41,320 bases of DNA. Origin: Eubacterium sp. GTDB lineage: Bacteria; Bacillota; Clostridia; Lachnospirales; Lachnospiraceae. The stretch spans positions 1-41,320 of the forward strand of contig JAILRZ010000055.1 of the NCBI GenBank assembly GCA_024697845.1, read 5' to 3'. The notes under the pieces were generated by a model. It did no database searches. It saw only the letters and a program-made list of their open reading frames with translations, and had not been told where the DNA came from. Made by a program: the position numbers and the translations under genes. Below, piece by piece: positions 9,706-20,673 of this stretch (positions are counted from its first letter, which is position 1; every line of letters begins with the position of its first letter).

Positions 9706-10962
9706 ATGAACACTGCAGCTATTAAGCAATTAAGAAAAAAATTTGTGTTAATTGCCATGCTCTCATTGTTTTTGGCAATGCTGTTTATTGGTTTGATGAT
9801 CAATGTGGCCAATTATAATACCACCAAGATTATGTTAAAGCAGGTGATGACTCATATCATTGAAAATGATGGAGAATTAAACGAAGAAGAAGTTCATTAT
9901 GAGCACTCCTTTAAGCGGGGAACAGGAATTCTGGATGCTTTCACACCTCACTATGGTCGATATCAGTTTTATTCCTGCATTTTTGATAAAGAAAAAAATC
10001 TAATTAAAGGAATTAATGAAATAGAATATAAGGAGATTGATGATTCCACGTACCAACAATATGCCGTTAATGCATTGGAAGAAGAAAAATCTTTTGTACG
10101 TTACGGGACACATTACCTGATGAAGGGGAAAACTTCCGATGGCAATGATATTGTAGTGATTCTGGATGCAACCAATGAAATCACCATCATCGCAAGACTA
10201 TTCTACTGGACCGTGGTAATCTGCTTTATCGGATTACTGATTACGTTTATTCTCGTTTGGATATTTTCGAAGAAACTGATTCAGCCTGAAATTGAAAATG
10301 CTAAAAGACAAAAGCAGTTTATTACCAATGCAAGTCATGAACTCAAAACACCCCTGGCAGTAATTCGTGCCAATGTGGAAATGGAAGAAATCATGAATGG
10401 GGAGACAGAGTTATCAAAATCTACCATCAAGCAGATTGACCATATGAATGGTCTGATCCAAAATCTGGTAATGATTGCCAAAGCTGATGAGAAGGAAGAT
10501 AAGCGTGTAATGACCAAAGAGAACGTATCTATTCTTGTAATGGAATCGGTAGAACCGTTTAAAACCGTTGCCAAGCAGGAACATCTGAGTATGTTTGTCG
10601 AGGTGGAGGAAGATGTTGTGGCGTTGGTGGATGGAAGTAAAATTCGTCAGTTAACAACGATTTTAGTTGACAACGCAATCAAATATTGTGATGATGAAGG
10701 GGTCGTTCGAGTAAAGCTCACTTCCATCAAAAAAGGAAAAGGAATGATTTTAAGAATATCCAATACTTATGCGGAGGGAGAATCCGTGGATTATCGGAGA
10801 TTTTTTGACCGGTTTTACAGGCAGGACAAAGCACATAATATTGATCGTGGAGGCTATGGAATCGGACTGTCCATTGCCGAGAGCATATGTAAGCAGCATT
10901 TAGGCAGTATTAAGGTGGAATGGAGCAGTGGAGAAATTTCTTTTATCTGTAAAATATTATAG
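9706..10962 (+). CDS. Sensor histidine kinase
   Basis: Two TM segments, H-box ITNASHELKTPLAVIRANVEM, N-box LVDNAIKYC, G-box RGGYGIGLSIAESI. Confidence 0.92.
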   Translation: MNTAAIKQLRKKFVLIAMLSLFLAMLFIGLMINVANYNTTKIMLKQVMTHIIENDGELNEEEVHYEHSFKRGTGILDAFTPHYGRYQFYSCIFDKEKNLIKGINEIEYKEIDDSTYQQYAVNALEEEKSFVRYGTHYLMKGKTSDGNDIVVILDATNEITIIARLFYWTVVICFIGLLITFILVWIFSKKLIQPEIENAKRQKQFITNASHELKTPLAVIRANVEMEEIMNGETELSKSTIKQIDHMNGLIQNLVMIAKADEKEDKRVMTKENVSILVMESVEPFKTVAKQEHLSMFVEVEEDVVALVDGSKIRQLTTILVDNAIKYCDDEGVVRVKLTSIKKGKGMILRISNTYAEGESVDYRRFFDRFYRQDKAHNIDRGGYGIGLSIAESICKQHLGSIKVEWSSGEISFICKIL

Positions 10963-10986
10963 GAAAAATATGTTGGAGGTATCATT

Positions 10987-11580
10987 GTGAATATAATTTT
11001 AGCTTCAAAATCTCCTAGACGTAAAGAACTATTGGAACGTTTGGGGCTGGATTTTGAAATTGTTGTTTCGGATGTGGATGAGAATATTGAAGAAAACCAG
11101 CCGGAAAACTATGCAGAAGAACTGGCTTTTCGAAAGGCAATGGCTGTGATGGATCAGATGATTGAACAGGATCGGGAAAAAGATTATCTGGTAATTGGCG
11201 CTGATACCATCGTAGTGTCTCAGGAGCAGATTCTTGGAAAACCAAAGACAAAGGAAGAAGCGGTGGCAATGATTACAATGCTTCAGGGAAACAGTCATTT
11301 TGTGTTTACCGGAGTGTCGGTAGGTGTTTATAAGAAACAGACGAAACGAATCATGCAGACATCTTTTGTGGAAGGAACACAGGTGACAATTTTCCCAATG
11401 AGTCCTGAGGAAATTCAAGCCTATGTGGATACCGGAGATTGTATGGATAAGGCTGGAGCCTATGGAATTCAGGGTGTTTTTGGAAAATACGTGGAAATGA
11501 TTCACGGAGATTATAATAATGTGGTAGGACTTCCAATCGGAAGACTGAACCAGGTACTGAAGGGATTGGCAAAATTATGA
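10987..11580 (+). CDS. maf: Maf-like nucleoside triphosphate pyrophosphatase
   Basis: MNIILASKSPRRKELLERLGLDFEIVVSDVDE; KAGAYGIQG; GDYNNVVGLP. Confidence 0.93.
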   Translation: MNIILASKSPRRKELLERLGLDFEIVVSDVDENIEENQPENYAEELAFRKAMAVMDQMIEQDREKDYLVIGADTIVVSQEQILGKPKTKEEAVAMITMLQGNSHFVFTGVSVGVYKKQTKRIMQTSFVEGTQVTIFPMSPEEIQAYVDTGDCMDKAGAYGIQGVFGKYVEMIHGDYNNVVGLPIGRLNQVLKGLAKL

Positions 11581-12053
11581 AAAAACAGGAAAAAACAAAT
11601 GTAATGAGAGTATTAGACAGTAAGAAAATATCTTACAAGGAATACTATTACGGGGATACTGAAGCCATTAGTGGAGTGGAAGTTACAGAAGCTTTGGGAC
11701 AAAACCCGGAAAAAGTCTATAAGACGCTGGTAACTACAGGAAAGAGCAAAACACATTATGTGTTTATGATTCCGGTAGCAGAAGAACTGGATTTGAAAAA
11801 AGCAGCAAAAGCGGTAGGAGAGAAGTCTATTGAGATGCTGAAGTCCAAAGAACTGCTGGGACTTACCGGATATATTCATGGGGGATGTTCTCCCATTGGA
11901 ATGAAAAAGTTGTTCAAGACAACGATTCAGGAGGGCGCAGATCAATTTGAAACAATTATGTTTAGCGGAGGCAAAATCGGGTTTCAGGTAGAACTGCCTT
12001 TTGAAGATTTAAGGAAAGTAATTCCGGTGGAAACAGCGGATTTATGCAAATAA
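11577..12053 (+). CDS. ybaK: YbaK/EbsC-type Cys-tRNA(Pro) deacylase
   Basis: VYKTLVTTGKSKTHYVFMIPVAEELDLKKAAKAVGEKSIEML, GYIHGGCSPIGMKK. Confidence 0.88.
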   Translation: MKKQEKTNVMRVLDSKKISYKEYYYGDTEAISGVEVTEALGQNPEKVYKTLVTTGKSKTHYVFMIPVAEELDLKKAAKAVGEKSIEMLKSKELLGLTGYIHGGCSPIGMKKLFKTTIQEGADQFETIMFSGGKIGFQVELPFEDLRKVIPVETADLCK

Positions 12054-12075
12054 AAAAAACATAAGGAGAAAAGAA

Positions 12076-12918
12076 ATGTATTGTAACAATTGTGGAAATG
12101 AAATATCAGAAGGAGCAAAGTTTTGTAGAAACTGTGGGGCACCGGTAGAACAACCGCAGGATCAATATTATGGTGAGAGTCAGAATGCAGGATATACCGA
12201 TTCCTATGAGGAAAAAAAGCCGGCCAAGAATCAGGGACTGGTAATTGGACTAATATTGATGTTTGTGGCTTGTATTGGAGCAGGTTTGTATTTTAGTGGA
12301 ACATTTGAAAAGAAAAATGATCAAAATAATTCCGGAGTGATTGCTGAATTTACAACAGAAGAAGAAACAACTGAAATCGCGGAAACAACGGAAGAAGAAA
12401 CGGAAGTTGTTGAAACTACAACAGAAAAGAAGGAAACTCAGGAAGACAAAGATATTAAAAAAGGTCGTGAGAAAGAAGGAAAAGGAACGATTAAAGGAAA
12501 TACTTATACCAATCTGCTTTTTGGATTTAAGTTTACTGCGCCTTCAGGATTTCAGATTCAGGAGAGAAGTGGAAATATCGATATGATGGCAATTTCTTCA
12601 GAGGGAAGCAATGTAAATGTTATTGTAACCCCAAAAGGAAATAGTTTTTCAATTTCAACATTGATAGAGCAGGCCAAAGGACAATTGGAAAGTCAATTGA
12701 AAAACCAGGGATTCGATGTTAAAGTTGGAGAAACCGGTTCAGACAAGCTGGCTGGTGAAAAATATGTTACGTTGGATTATGATATGGAAATGAGCGGCGT
12801 AAAAATGAAAGTAAAACAATATTACAGAGAATATTGTGGATATGTTATTATCATTACTTTTACAGACACTAATGGTAACATAAAAGAAATGAAGAACGGA
12901 TTTAAGGGATTATATTAA
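12076..12918 (+). CDS. Zinc-ribbon, single-TM protein with extracytoplasmic domain
   Basis: MYCNNCGNEISEGAKFCRNCGAPVE ribbon, TM, acidic T/E linker, C-terminal GNTYTNLLFGFKFTAPSGF domain. Confidence 0.75.
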   Translation: MYCNNCGNEISEGAKFCRNCGAPVEQPQDQYYGESQNAGYTDSYEEKKPAKNQGLVIGLILMFVACIGAGLYFSGTFEKKNDQNNSGVIAEFTTEEETTEIAETTEEETEVVETTTEKKETQEDKDIKKGREKEGKGTIKGNTYTNLLFGFKFTAPSGFQIQERSGNIDMMAISSEGSNVNVIVTPKGNSFSISTLIEQAKGQLESQLKNQGFDVKVGETGSDKLAGEKYVTLDYDMEMSGVKMKVKQYYREYCGYVIIITFTDTNGNIKEMKNGFKGLY

Positions 12919-12920
12919 GA

Positions 12921-13589
12921 ATGAAAAAGATAGCAACAATCCGTACAGATTTTCCAACGAAGTTCGGAATTCCCAGACAAGGAAATCTGATTGAGGAATT
13001 AAAAGGAACGATTCTATTTGAAGAAGAATATCAAAACCGGGAAGCTTTTCGGGGACTGGAGGATTTTTCCCACATCTGGATTTTGTGGGAATTTTCAGAG
13101 AACAAAAGAGAAGAATGGTTTCCAACGGTTCGGCCACCAAAGCTGGGAGGAAATATACGCAAGGGCGTCTTTGCGACTCGTTCGCCGTTTCGACCCAATC
13201 CCATTGGCCTTTCCTGTGTGAAATTGGAGGGAATTGAATTTACGAAGAATCAAGGGCCGGTGCTGCATGTGGCCGGTGCGGATCTTATGGATGGAACTCC
13301 GATTTATGATATTAAGCCATATCTTCCGTATGTGGATTCCATTCCGGAGGCGACCAATGGATTTACGGAACAAACGAAAAATCGAAAACTTTCTGTGGAG
13401 TTTCCGGAAGAACTTCAGAAAAAAGTGCCGGAAGGAAAGGTAGAGTCATTGATAAAGATATTAGAACTAGATCCGAGACCGGGATATCAAAGTGATGAAA
13501 ATCGAGTTTATGGTTTTTCTTTTGCGGGAATTGAAGTACGGTTTGTTGTGGAAGAGGATACGCGAATCCGAGTGATAGAGATAGAATAA
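12921..13589 (+). CDS. trmO: tRNA (t6A37) methyltransferase TrmO-like (TsaA family)
   Basis: FPTKFGIPRQ, FSHIWILWEF, VRPPKLGG, GVFATRSPFRPNPIGLSCVKLEGI, DLMDGTPIYDIKPYLPY. Confidence 0.9.
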   Translation: MKKIATIRTDFPTKFGIPRQGNLIEELKGTILFEEEYQNREAFRGLEDFSHIWILWEFSENKREEWFPTVRPPKLGGNIRKGVFATRSPFRPNPIGLSCVKLEGIEFTKNQGPVLHVAGADLMDGTPIYDIKPYLPYVDSIPEATNGFTEQTKNRKLSVEFPEELQKKVPEGKVESLIKILELDPRPGYQSDENRVYGFSFAGIEVRFVVEEDTRIRVIEIE

Positions 13590-13628
13590 AAAGAAACCTG
13601 CCCATCAGAGGAATGGGCAGGTTTCTTT
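13590..13628 (+). terminator. Intrinsic terminator
   Basis: AAAGAAACCTGCCCAT...ATGGGCAGGTTTCTTT 16-bp stem. Confidence 0.85.
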
Positions 13629-13689
13629 GACAGTAATAGGGAACCTATGGCATAATGGTACTGCAAATTTGAACGAAAGGAATAATTAG

Positions 13690-15117
13690 ATGAAATTCAA
13701 AATGCATGTGATGAAGTTGTGGAATTATCTGACAAGCAAACTTTCGGTGTTTTTTCCGATAATGGATCAGGTATTGGCATGGCTAAGAAAATATAAAAAC
13801 TTCTATTTTCTTCTGGGATTTTTTGCACCAGAGAAAAAGTATCCGGAAACTGAAAAGAAGTACCGCTATGGAATTATCATTTGTGCCAGAAATGAACATT
13901 TAGTGATTGGGAATCTGATTGATTCCATTTATGCACAAACGTATGATCAAGACAAGATGGATATCTTTGTTGTGGCAGATAATTGTACAGATGATACAGC
14001 ACAAATATGCCGAGATAAGGGATGTATTGTTTATGAACGATTTGACCAGGTACATGCCCGAAAAGGTTATGCCATGGAATTTTTATTTGATCGAATTATA
14101 GAAGATTACGGAATTGATAGCTATGATGGGTATATTGTTTTTGATGCGGATAACTTATTGAACCCGACTTTTGTTGAGGAATTGAACAAGGCTTTTGATA
14201 CCGGCGCTGGAGTTGCGGTAGGTTATCGAAATACAAAAAACTTTGACAGAAATGTTATTAGTGCCGGATATGGAATTCATTTTTACCAAAGTGTGGTAGC
14301 ATATCATCGTCCGAGAGCATGGTTGGGAATCAGCACCCATATCGCCGGAACGGGATTTGTAATTGCCTCCAGATTGCTAAAGGATGGCTGGCATTATACC
14401 TGTCTGACAGAGGATTCCCAGCTTACACTGAATTGTGCTGCACAAGGAGAACGAATTGCATATTGTGAAGCGGCAGAATTTTTTGATGAGCAGCCTTATG
14501 AAATCAAGGTGATGATGCGACAGAGAATTCGATGGATTCGTGGGCGATTATATTCCTTTTTTTCAACATTGCCTAAAACAACCAAGGGACTTTTTTCTAT
14601 TTTTGGAAAACAGTCTTTAATTGTGGAGGAAGAGGAAGGAAAACGGAAAAATATTTTCTTAAGAGGATGGAGAAAAACATTATCCTGTTATGACATGATT
14701 GTGTATGCATTTCCAAATAGTACATACTATGGATTGCGTATTATTCTTTTTCCAATTCTTGCAAAGATAATTGGTGTGATTTTGGCATTGTTTGTCGGAG
14801 AAAAAATGGGCGTAGGGGATGGAGCAGGTGCGTCAAAACCGGTATGGATGACTGCATGGGTAATGTTGACAACCCATTGGTTTACCATTGTAAAAACAGA
14901 ACTTAGTGGTTTTTTGATTATTTTGAGAGAAAGAAAAAGAATCCGCTGTTCGAAGTTGAAACTATTTTTTTATACGTTAGTATTTCCTTGGTTTGATGCG
15001 ATTGGTGCCCCGCTTGCAATCATTGCACTATTTTCTAAATCTCAGTGGAAACCCATTAAGCATGATGAAGCATTGACATTAGAAGATTTAGATATACATA
15101 CGAAAAAGGAAAATTAA
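13690..15117 (+). CDS. Membrane glycosyltransferase family 2
   Basis: IIICARNEHLVIGNLIDSIYAQTY, VFDADN, TEDSQLTLNC, QRIRWIRGR; C-terminal TM segments. Confidence 0.85.
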   Translation: MKFKMHVMKLWNYLTSKLSVFFPIMDQVLAWLRKYKNFYFLLGFFAPEKKYPETEKKYRYGIIICARNEHLVIGNLIDSIYAQTYDQDKMDIFVVADNCTDDTAQICRDKGCIVYERFDQVHARKGYAMEFLFDRIIEDYGIDSYDGYIVFDADNLLNPTFVEELNKAFDTGAGVAVGYRNTKNFDRNVISAGYGIHFYQSVVAYHRPRAWLGISTHIAGTGFVIASRLLKDGWHYTCLTEDSQLTLNCAAQGERIAYCEAAEFFDEQPYEIKVMMRQRIRWIRGRLYSFFSTLPKTTKGLFSIFGKQSLIVEEEEGKRKNIFLRGWRKTLSCYDMIVYAFPNSTYYGLRIILFPILAKIIGVILALFVGEKMGVGDGAGASKPVWMTAWVMLTTHWFTIVKTELSGFLIILRERKRIRCSKLKLFFYTLVFPWFDAIGAPLAIIALFSKSQWKPIKHDEALTLEDLDIHTKKEN

Positions 15118-15119
15118 AA

Positions 15120-15785
15120 ATGAATGAAGGAAAAAAGAGAATTATTTTGATGATTCTTCCAATAGCCATGTTTGCATTGTCAGTATCTAATATCGGAATG
15201 AAAAAAATGAGGAAGGACATGGAGAAGACAAGCATTGAACAGCAAAAGTCTAGAGAAGCTCATTCGAAAGCAGAAAAACAGATGCAACAGGGAATGGATA
15301 TAGTAGATAAAGCATTGGAGAACAGTGACACAGAAAGAGCATCAATTGACGGGAACACCTATAAAAATCCTTACTTTGATGTAGTATTTACTGCACCGGA
15401 AGGATTGGAACTATCAGGACAAGCAGACATCGAAGTAACGTTATACGATGAAAAGAATGGAAGAGGTGTACAGATTTCCGTAGAGACTGTGCCGGAGAAT
15501 ACTTCCTCAGAGATGGCATTGGAGGCTTATAAAAAAGTAATTAGACAAACAATGGAAAGTCAGTCTAATAGTGAGAATGATTATAAAATTTCAGAGAACG
15601 GTACCTGCACTTTGGCTGAGGCAGAATGTGCATACTTTGATTATGAGATGGTTTATCAGGGAAATGGTGGATTTCTTTCAAGACAACTTTTGAGAGTAAA
15701 GGGAACGAAAGCAATTCTTATAACAATTTATGGAAGCAATGAGAATGAAATCAAGGAGTTGATGAAGTGCTTTACTGCCGGATAA
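15120..15785 (+). CDS. Membrane-anchored hypothetical protein sharing a domain with the 12076 product
   Basis: N-terminal TM, then GNTYKNPYFDVVFTAPEGLELSG (compare GNTYTNLLFGFKFTAPSGFQIQE). Confidence 0.65.
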   Translation: MNEGKKRIILMILPIAMFALSVSNIGMKKMRKDMEKTSIEQQKSREAHSKAEKQMQQGMDIVDKALENSDTERASIDGNTYKNPYFDVVFTAPEGLELSGQADIEVTLYDEKNGRGVQISVETVPENTSSEMALEAYKKVIRQTMESQSNSENDYKISENGTCTLAEAECAYFDYEMVYQGNGGFLSRQLLRVKGTKAILITIYGSNENEIKELMKCFTAG

Positions 15786-15864
15786 TTATTTAAAAAAATG
15801 GAATACTGTTATTAGCAAAAGAAAAATCCTAAATGGGTTTTTCTTTTTTCTTTCAAAAAAGTAC

Positions 15865-15893
15865 TTGAAAAATAAAAACAAGTTTGATATGAT
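15865..15893 (+). promoter_or_regulatory. Sigma70-type promoter of eno
   Basis: TTGAAA, 17-bp spacer, TATGAT. Confidence 0.75.
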
Positions 15894-15901
15894 TAACTAC
15901 G

Positions 15902-15973
15902 GTTAGTAGAGACTAACTGAAATGTGAATAATCATCTGAATGACCTTTCGGAGGGGTAGCGAACCTCCGAAAG
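15902..15973 (+). other. Structured 5' leader of eno
   Basis: Hairpin GTTAG-TAGAGA-CTAAC at 15902-15917 and 10-bp hairpin CTTTCGGAGG-GGTAGCGAA-CCTCCGAAAG at 15945-15973. Confidence 0.55.
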
Positions 15974-16001
15974 CGTTGTTGAGAAAGTTAGGAGGAAATG
16001 A

Positions 16002-17312
<1,311 letters not shown>

Positions 17313-17324
17313 AATGAGGTTGAT

Positions 17325-17912
17325 ATGCCAATTAGTGAAATGAAAAAAGTGATTGAAGGGAAAAATATTGAGCAGCAGGTGGCTTTAATGCTTGCATTAC
17401 ATGGTGCACCGATTTTGAAAGGAATCAAATTGGCAAATCTTTTGACCGTTTCTAAGGATGAAGTTTCGGTTTTAATTCAAATGCTGGAAGGAACAGGAAT
17501 TTCCTATCGATTGGTTTTATTGAAAAATAATCGTGTAATGGTCTATTTATTCCGTCAGGATAAATTACAGCAGTATCTGTCTGTACCACAAGTTCAGAGT
17601 TTTTTGAAGGAGTATGGCTATGGGAACTTGCCCTTGAAAGAAATGCTTGAATTATTGATGATTCGTATAATGCACTACAAAGAAGGGATAGAAGAATTCC
17701 CACATGAAATTGGCATATTTCTTGGATATCCATTGGAAGACGTTTTGGGTTTTTTACAGAACAATGGAGAAAAATTCTCTTATGTCGGTTATTGGAAAGT
17801 ATATTACAATGTGCAGGAAAAAATGAAACTGTTTCATTGTTACGACAGAGAACGGGATGTTGTAATTAGGGAAGTGCTTTCCGGAAAGAAAATTCGGGAA
17901 ATTGCAGTTTAG
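17325..17912 (+). CDS. DUF3793-like protein
   Basis: LALHGAPILKGIKLANLL... MIRIMHYKEGIEEFPHEIGIFLGYPLEDVLGFL; often next to flavodoxin. Confidence 0.75.
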   Translation: MPISEMKKVIEGKNIEQQVALMLALHGAPILKGIKLANLLTVSKDEVSVLIQMLEGTGISYRLVLLKNNRVMVYLFRQDKLQQYLSVPQVQSFLKEYGYGNLPLKEMLELLMIRIMHYKEGIEEFPHEIGIFLGYPLEDVLGFLQNNGEKFSYVGYWKVYYNVQEKMKLFHCYDRERDVVIREVLSGKKIREIAV

Positions 17913-17972
17913 AAAAGAATGTGTTTTCACAATACAGGAAACACAGATTACATAGAAAGAAAGGAAGAAAAA

Positions 17973-18407
17973 ATGAGTAAAGTAAGTATTGTATTTTGGA
18001 GTGGAACTGGAAATACTGCAATGATGGCAAATGCAATTGCAGAAGGTGTCACAGCAGCTGGCGGAGAAGCAGTAGTTCTTCCGGTAAGTGAAGCTAATGT
18101 TGGTGATTTGAAAAATGAAAAAGCTTTTGCATTGGGCTGTCCTTCTATGGGTAGCGAAGTGTTAGAAGAAATGGAAATGGAACCATTTATGGAAGCATTA
18201 GAAGATGGCATTGCTGGAAAGCAGATTGTGCTCTTTGGATCCTATGGATGGGGAAATCAGGAATGGATGCGTGATTGGGAAAGTCGTATTACAGAAGCCG
18301 GGGCAACAGTAGTAGATGGTGAAGGAATCACGGCAAATTATGTTCCGGGAGAGGATACATTAGAAGCATTGAAGGATGCGGGACGATCATTGGTTTCGCT
18401 AGTTTAA
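17973..18407 (+). CDS. Flavodoxin
   Basis: MSKVSIVFWSGTGNTAMMANAIAEG FMN-binding loop; FGSYGWGNQEWM; ATG 17973 preferred over 17919. Confidence 0.92.
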   Translation: MSKVSIVFWSGTGNTAMMANAIAEGVTAAGGEAVVLPVSEANVGDLKNEKAFALGCPSMGSEVLEEMEMEPFMEALEDGIAGKQIVLFGSYGWGNQEWMRDWESRITEAGATVVDGEGITANYVPGEDTLEALKDAGRSLVSLV

Positions 18408-18482
18408 TATTTTTTTATAAGCCAAAAGGAGACTTTAAAAGTCTCGAAGGGTTCCAATCCATGTGAACCGACTTTTTTATAG

Positions 18483-18518
18483 AAAGGTAATTCCAGATAG
18501 TGGAGTTACCTTTTTTTT
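18483..18518 (+). terminator. Intrinsic terminator
   Basis: AAGGTAATTCCA-GATAG-TGGAGTTACCTT with T-run. Confidence 0.8.
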
Positions 18519-18551
18519 CATTCTTTTAGGCCTTAAATTCAATGAAAAATG

Positions 18552-18580
18552 TTGACAGAAAAGAAGTAAAATGATATTTA
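18552..18580 (+). promoter_or_regulatory. Promoter of cysK
   Basis: TTGACA, 17-bp spacer, TATTTA. Confidence 0.6.
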
Positions 18581-18653
18581 TTTAATTACGACAAATAACA
18601 TAGAACGCCTATATGAAAAATAGGAAAATAAATATATAATGAGGTGATTGATA

Positions 18654-19598
18654 GTGAAAGTGGCACAGAATTTAGCGGAATTGATTGGAAGAACACCACT
18701 ATTAAAAGCAAATAATTTCCTAAAGGAACTTCAGTTGGAAGCAGAGGTTTATTTCAAACTGGAAGATTTTAATCCGGCGGGCTCGGTAAAAGACCGGATT
18801 GCCTATGCAATGATTACAGATGCAGAAGAAAAAGGGTTGATTTGGGAAGGGGCGACAATTATTGAACCGACTTCCGGAAATACAGGTGTGGGACTGGCAT
18901 TTGTGGGAGCCGTAAAAGGATACCGGGTCATTTTAACAATGCCTGAAACTATGAGTATTGAGCGAAGAACTTTGCTGAGTGCATTAGGTGCACGGGTTGT
19001 TTTAACACCAAGAAAAGATGGAATGGCAGGAGCGATTAAAAAAGCAGAAGAATTAAATGCCCAAATTGAGAATAGCATTATTCTGCAACAGTTTGAAAAT
19101 CCTGCAAATGCAAAAGCACATGTGAATACGACAGCAGAAGAAATTTGGGATGACACCGATGGAAAGGTAGACATTTTTGTGGCTGGCGCAGGCACCGGTG
19201 GTACAGTAACCGGCGTGGGACATGGGCTGAAAGCAAAAAAAGAAGATGTCTATGTTGCTGCAGTAGAACCAATGGAATCTCCGGTATTAACAGGTGGTAA
19301 AGCTGGACCACATACTATTCAGGGAATCGGTCCGGGATTTGTACCGAAAGTATTGGATCGAACAATTATAGATGAAGTCATTCAGGTACGAGGAAAGGAA
19401 GCCGTTTGCATGTCAAGATTATTAGGAAGAAGTGAAGGACTTCTGGTAGGCTTTTCTTCCGGTGCAGCAGCGTATGCGGCAGTGCAGTTAGCAAAGCGGC
19501 CTGAAAACAAAGGGAAGACAATTGTAGCCCTGTTACCTGATACGGGAGAACGTTATTTATCTACTTCCTTATATCCATCTCCGGAAGAAACCCTTTAA
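18654..19598 (+). CDS. cysK: Cysteine synthase A (O-acetylserine sulfhydrylase)
   Basis: [51 protein letters not shown] start with GAGGTG SD preferred over the TTG in the track. Confidence 0.93.
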   Translation: MKVAQNLAELIGRTPLLKANNFLKELQLEAEVYFKLEDFNPAGSVKDRIAYAMITDAEEKGLIWEGATIIEPTSGNTGVGLAFVGAVKGYRVILTMPETMSIERRTLLSALGARVVLTPRKDGMAGAIKKAEELNAQIENSIILQQFENPANAKAHVNTTAEEIWDDTDGKVDIFVAGAGTGGTVTGVGHGLKAKKEDVYVAAVEPMESPVLTGGKAGPHTIQGIGPGFVPKVLDRTIIDEVIQVRGKEAVCMSRLLGRSEGLLVGFSSGAAAYAAVQLAKRPENKGKTIVALLPDTGERYLSTSLYPSPEETL

Positions 19599-19687
19599 AC
19601 GAAAAGGGGGTTGTCCTATTGCTGGGATGTGCTACAATATTGACTGAGCAATGAAATGTTTAAGATAAAAATTATTGGGAGATAATT

Positions 19688-20440
19688 ATGCAAAATCAAT
19701 TTTCAAGAACACAGTTGTTGTTAGGGAAGAAAAATATGGATCTATTGGCTGGTGCCAGAGTCGCAGTTTTTGGTATTGGCGGTGTTGGAGGATATACTGT
19801 AGAGGCATTGGCTCGAAGCGGAGTAGGTACATTGGATTTAATTGATGATGATCAGGTGTGTCTTACAAATATTAATCGTCAGATTATTGCCACAATGGAT
19901 ACGGTAGGAAGGCATAAGGTAGATGTGGCGAAAGAGAGAGTTTTATCTATTAATCCGAAGGCTACAGTTAATACTTATCGCACATTTTATCTACCTGAAA
20001 CGGCAGAACAGTTTGATTTTTCCCAATATGATTATGTGGTGGATGCGATTGATACAGTAACCGGAAAAATTCAGTTGGTGATGGCTGCTCAGGAGGCAGG
20101 GGTTCCGATTATCAGCTCTATGGGAGCAGGAAATAAAGTGGATCCGACTGCTTTTGAAGTGGCAGATATTTATAAAACCTCAGTTTGTCCATTGGCAAAA
20201 GTTATGCGCCGGGAACTGAAAAAGCGTGGAGTGAAAAAATTGAAGGTTGTTTATTCTAAAGAAAAATCATTGACGCCAATTGATGATGATACAATCAGTT
20301 GTCGTTCGAATTGTGTATGCCCTCCCGGAGCAGAAAAGAAATGTCTGCAACGCAGACAAATTCCGGGAAGTATTTCTTTTGTTCCGTCAGTAGTCGGTTT
20401 AATCATTGGAGGAGAAGTTATCAAGGACTTAATCAAATAG
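19688..20440 (+). CDS. tcdA: tRNA threonylcarbamoyladenosine dehydratase (ThiF/HesA family)
   Basis: VAVFGIGGVGGYTVEALARSGVG, LIDDDQVCLTNINRQI, DAIDTVTGK, PSVVGLIIGGEVIKDL. Confidence 0.9.
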   Translation: MQNQFSRTQLLLGKKNMDLLAGARVAVFGIGGVGGYTVEALARSGVGTLDLIDDDQVCLTNINRQIIATMDTVGRHKVDVAKERVLSINPKATVNTYRTFYLPETAEQFDFSQYDYVVDAIDTVTGKIQLVMAAQEAGVPIISSMGAGNKVDPTAFEVADIYKTSVCPLAKVMRRELKKRGVKKLKVVYSKEKSLTPIDDDTISCRSNCVCPPGAEKKCLQRRQIPGSISFVPSVVGLIIGGEVIKDLIK

Positions 20441-20471
20441 AACGAAGATGCAATTAGTATCGGTATGATGA

Positions 20472-20505
20472 AAAGAAATTCCATAATAATGGAGTTTCTT
20501 TTTTG
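20472..20505 (+). terminator. Intrinsic terminator
   Basis: AAAGAAATTCCA-TAATAA-TGGAGTTTCTTTTTT. Confidence 0.8.
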
Positions 20506-20673
20506 TTTACACGAGGAGGAAAATGCAGAAATCTGAATTTTCCGCGAAAATATCTAGACTTTATCAATATATAATGTTATAACAGAAAAAGACACACTAA
20601 CCCTATAGGAATGATATGAATTAGAACGTCAAATATTCAGGAGTGTCAAATTCTATAGAAAGAGAACGAAAAT

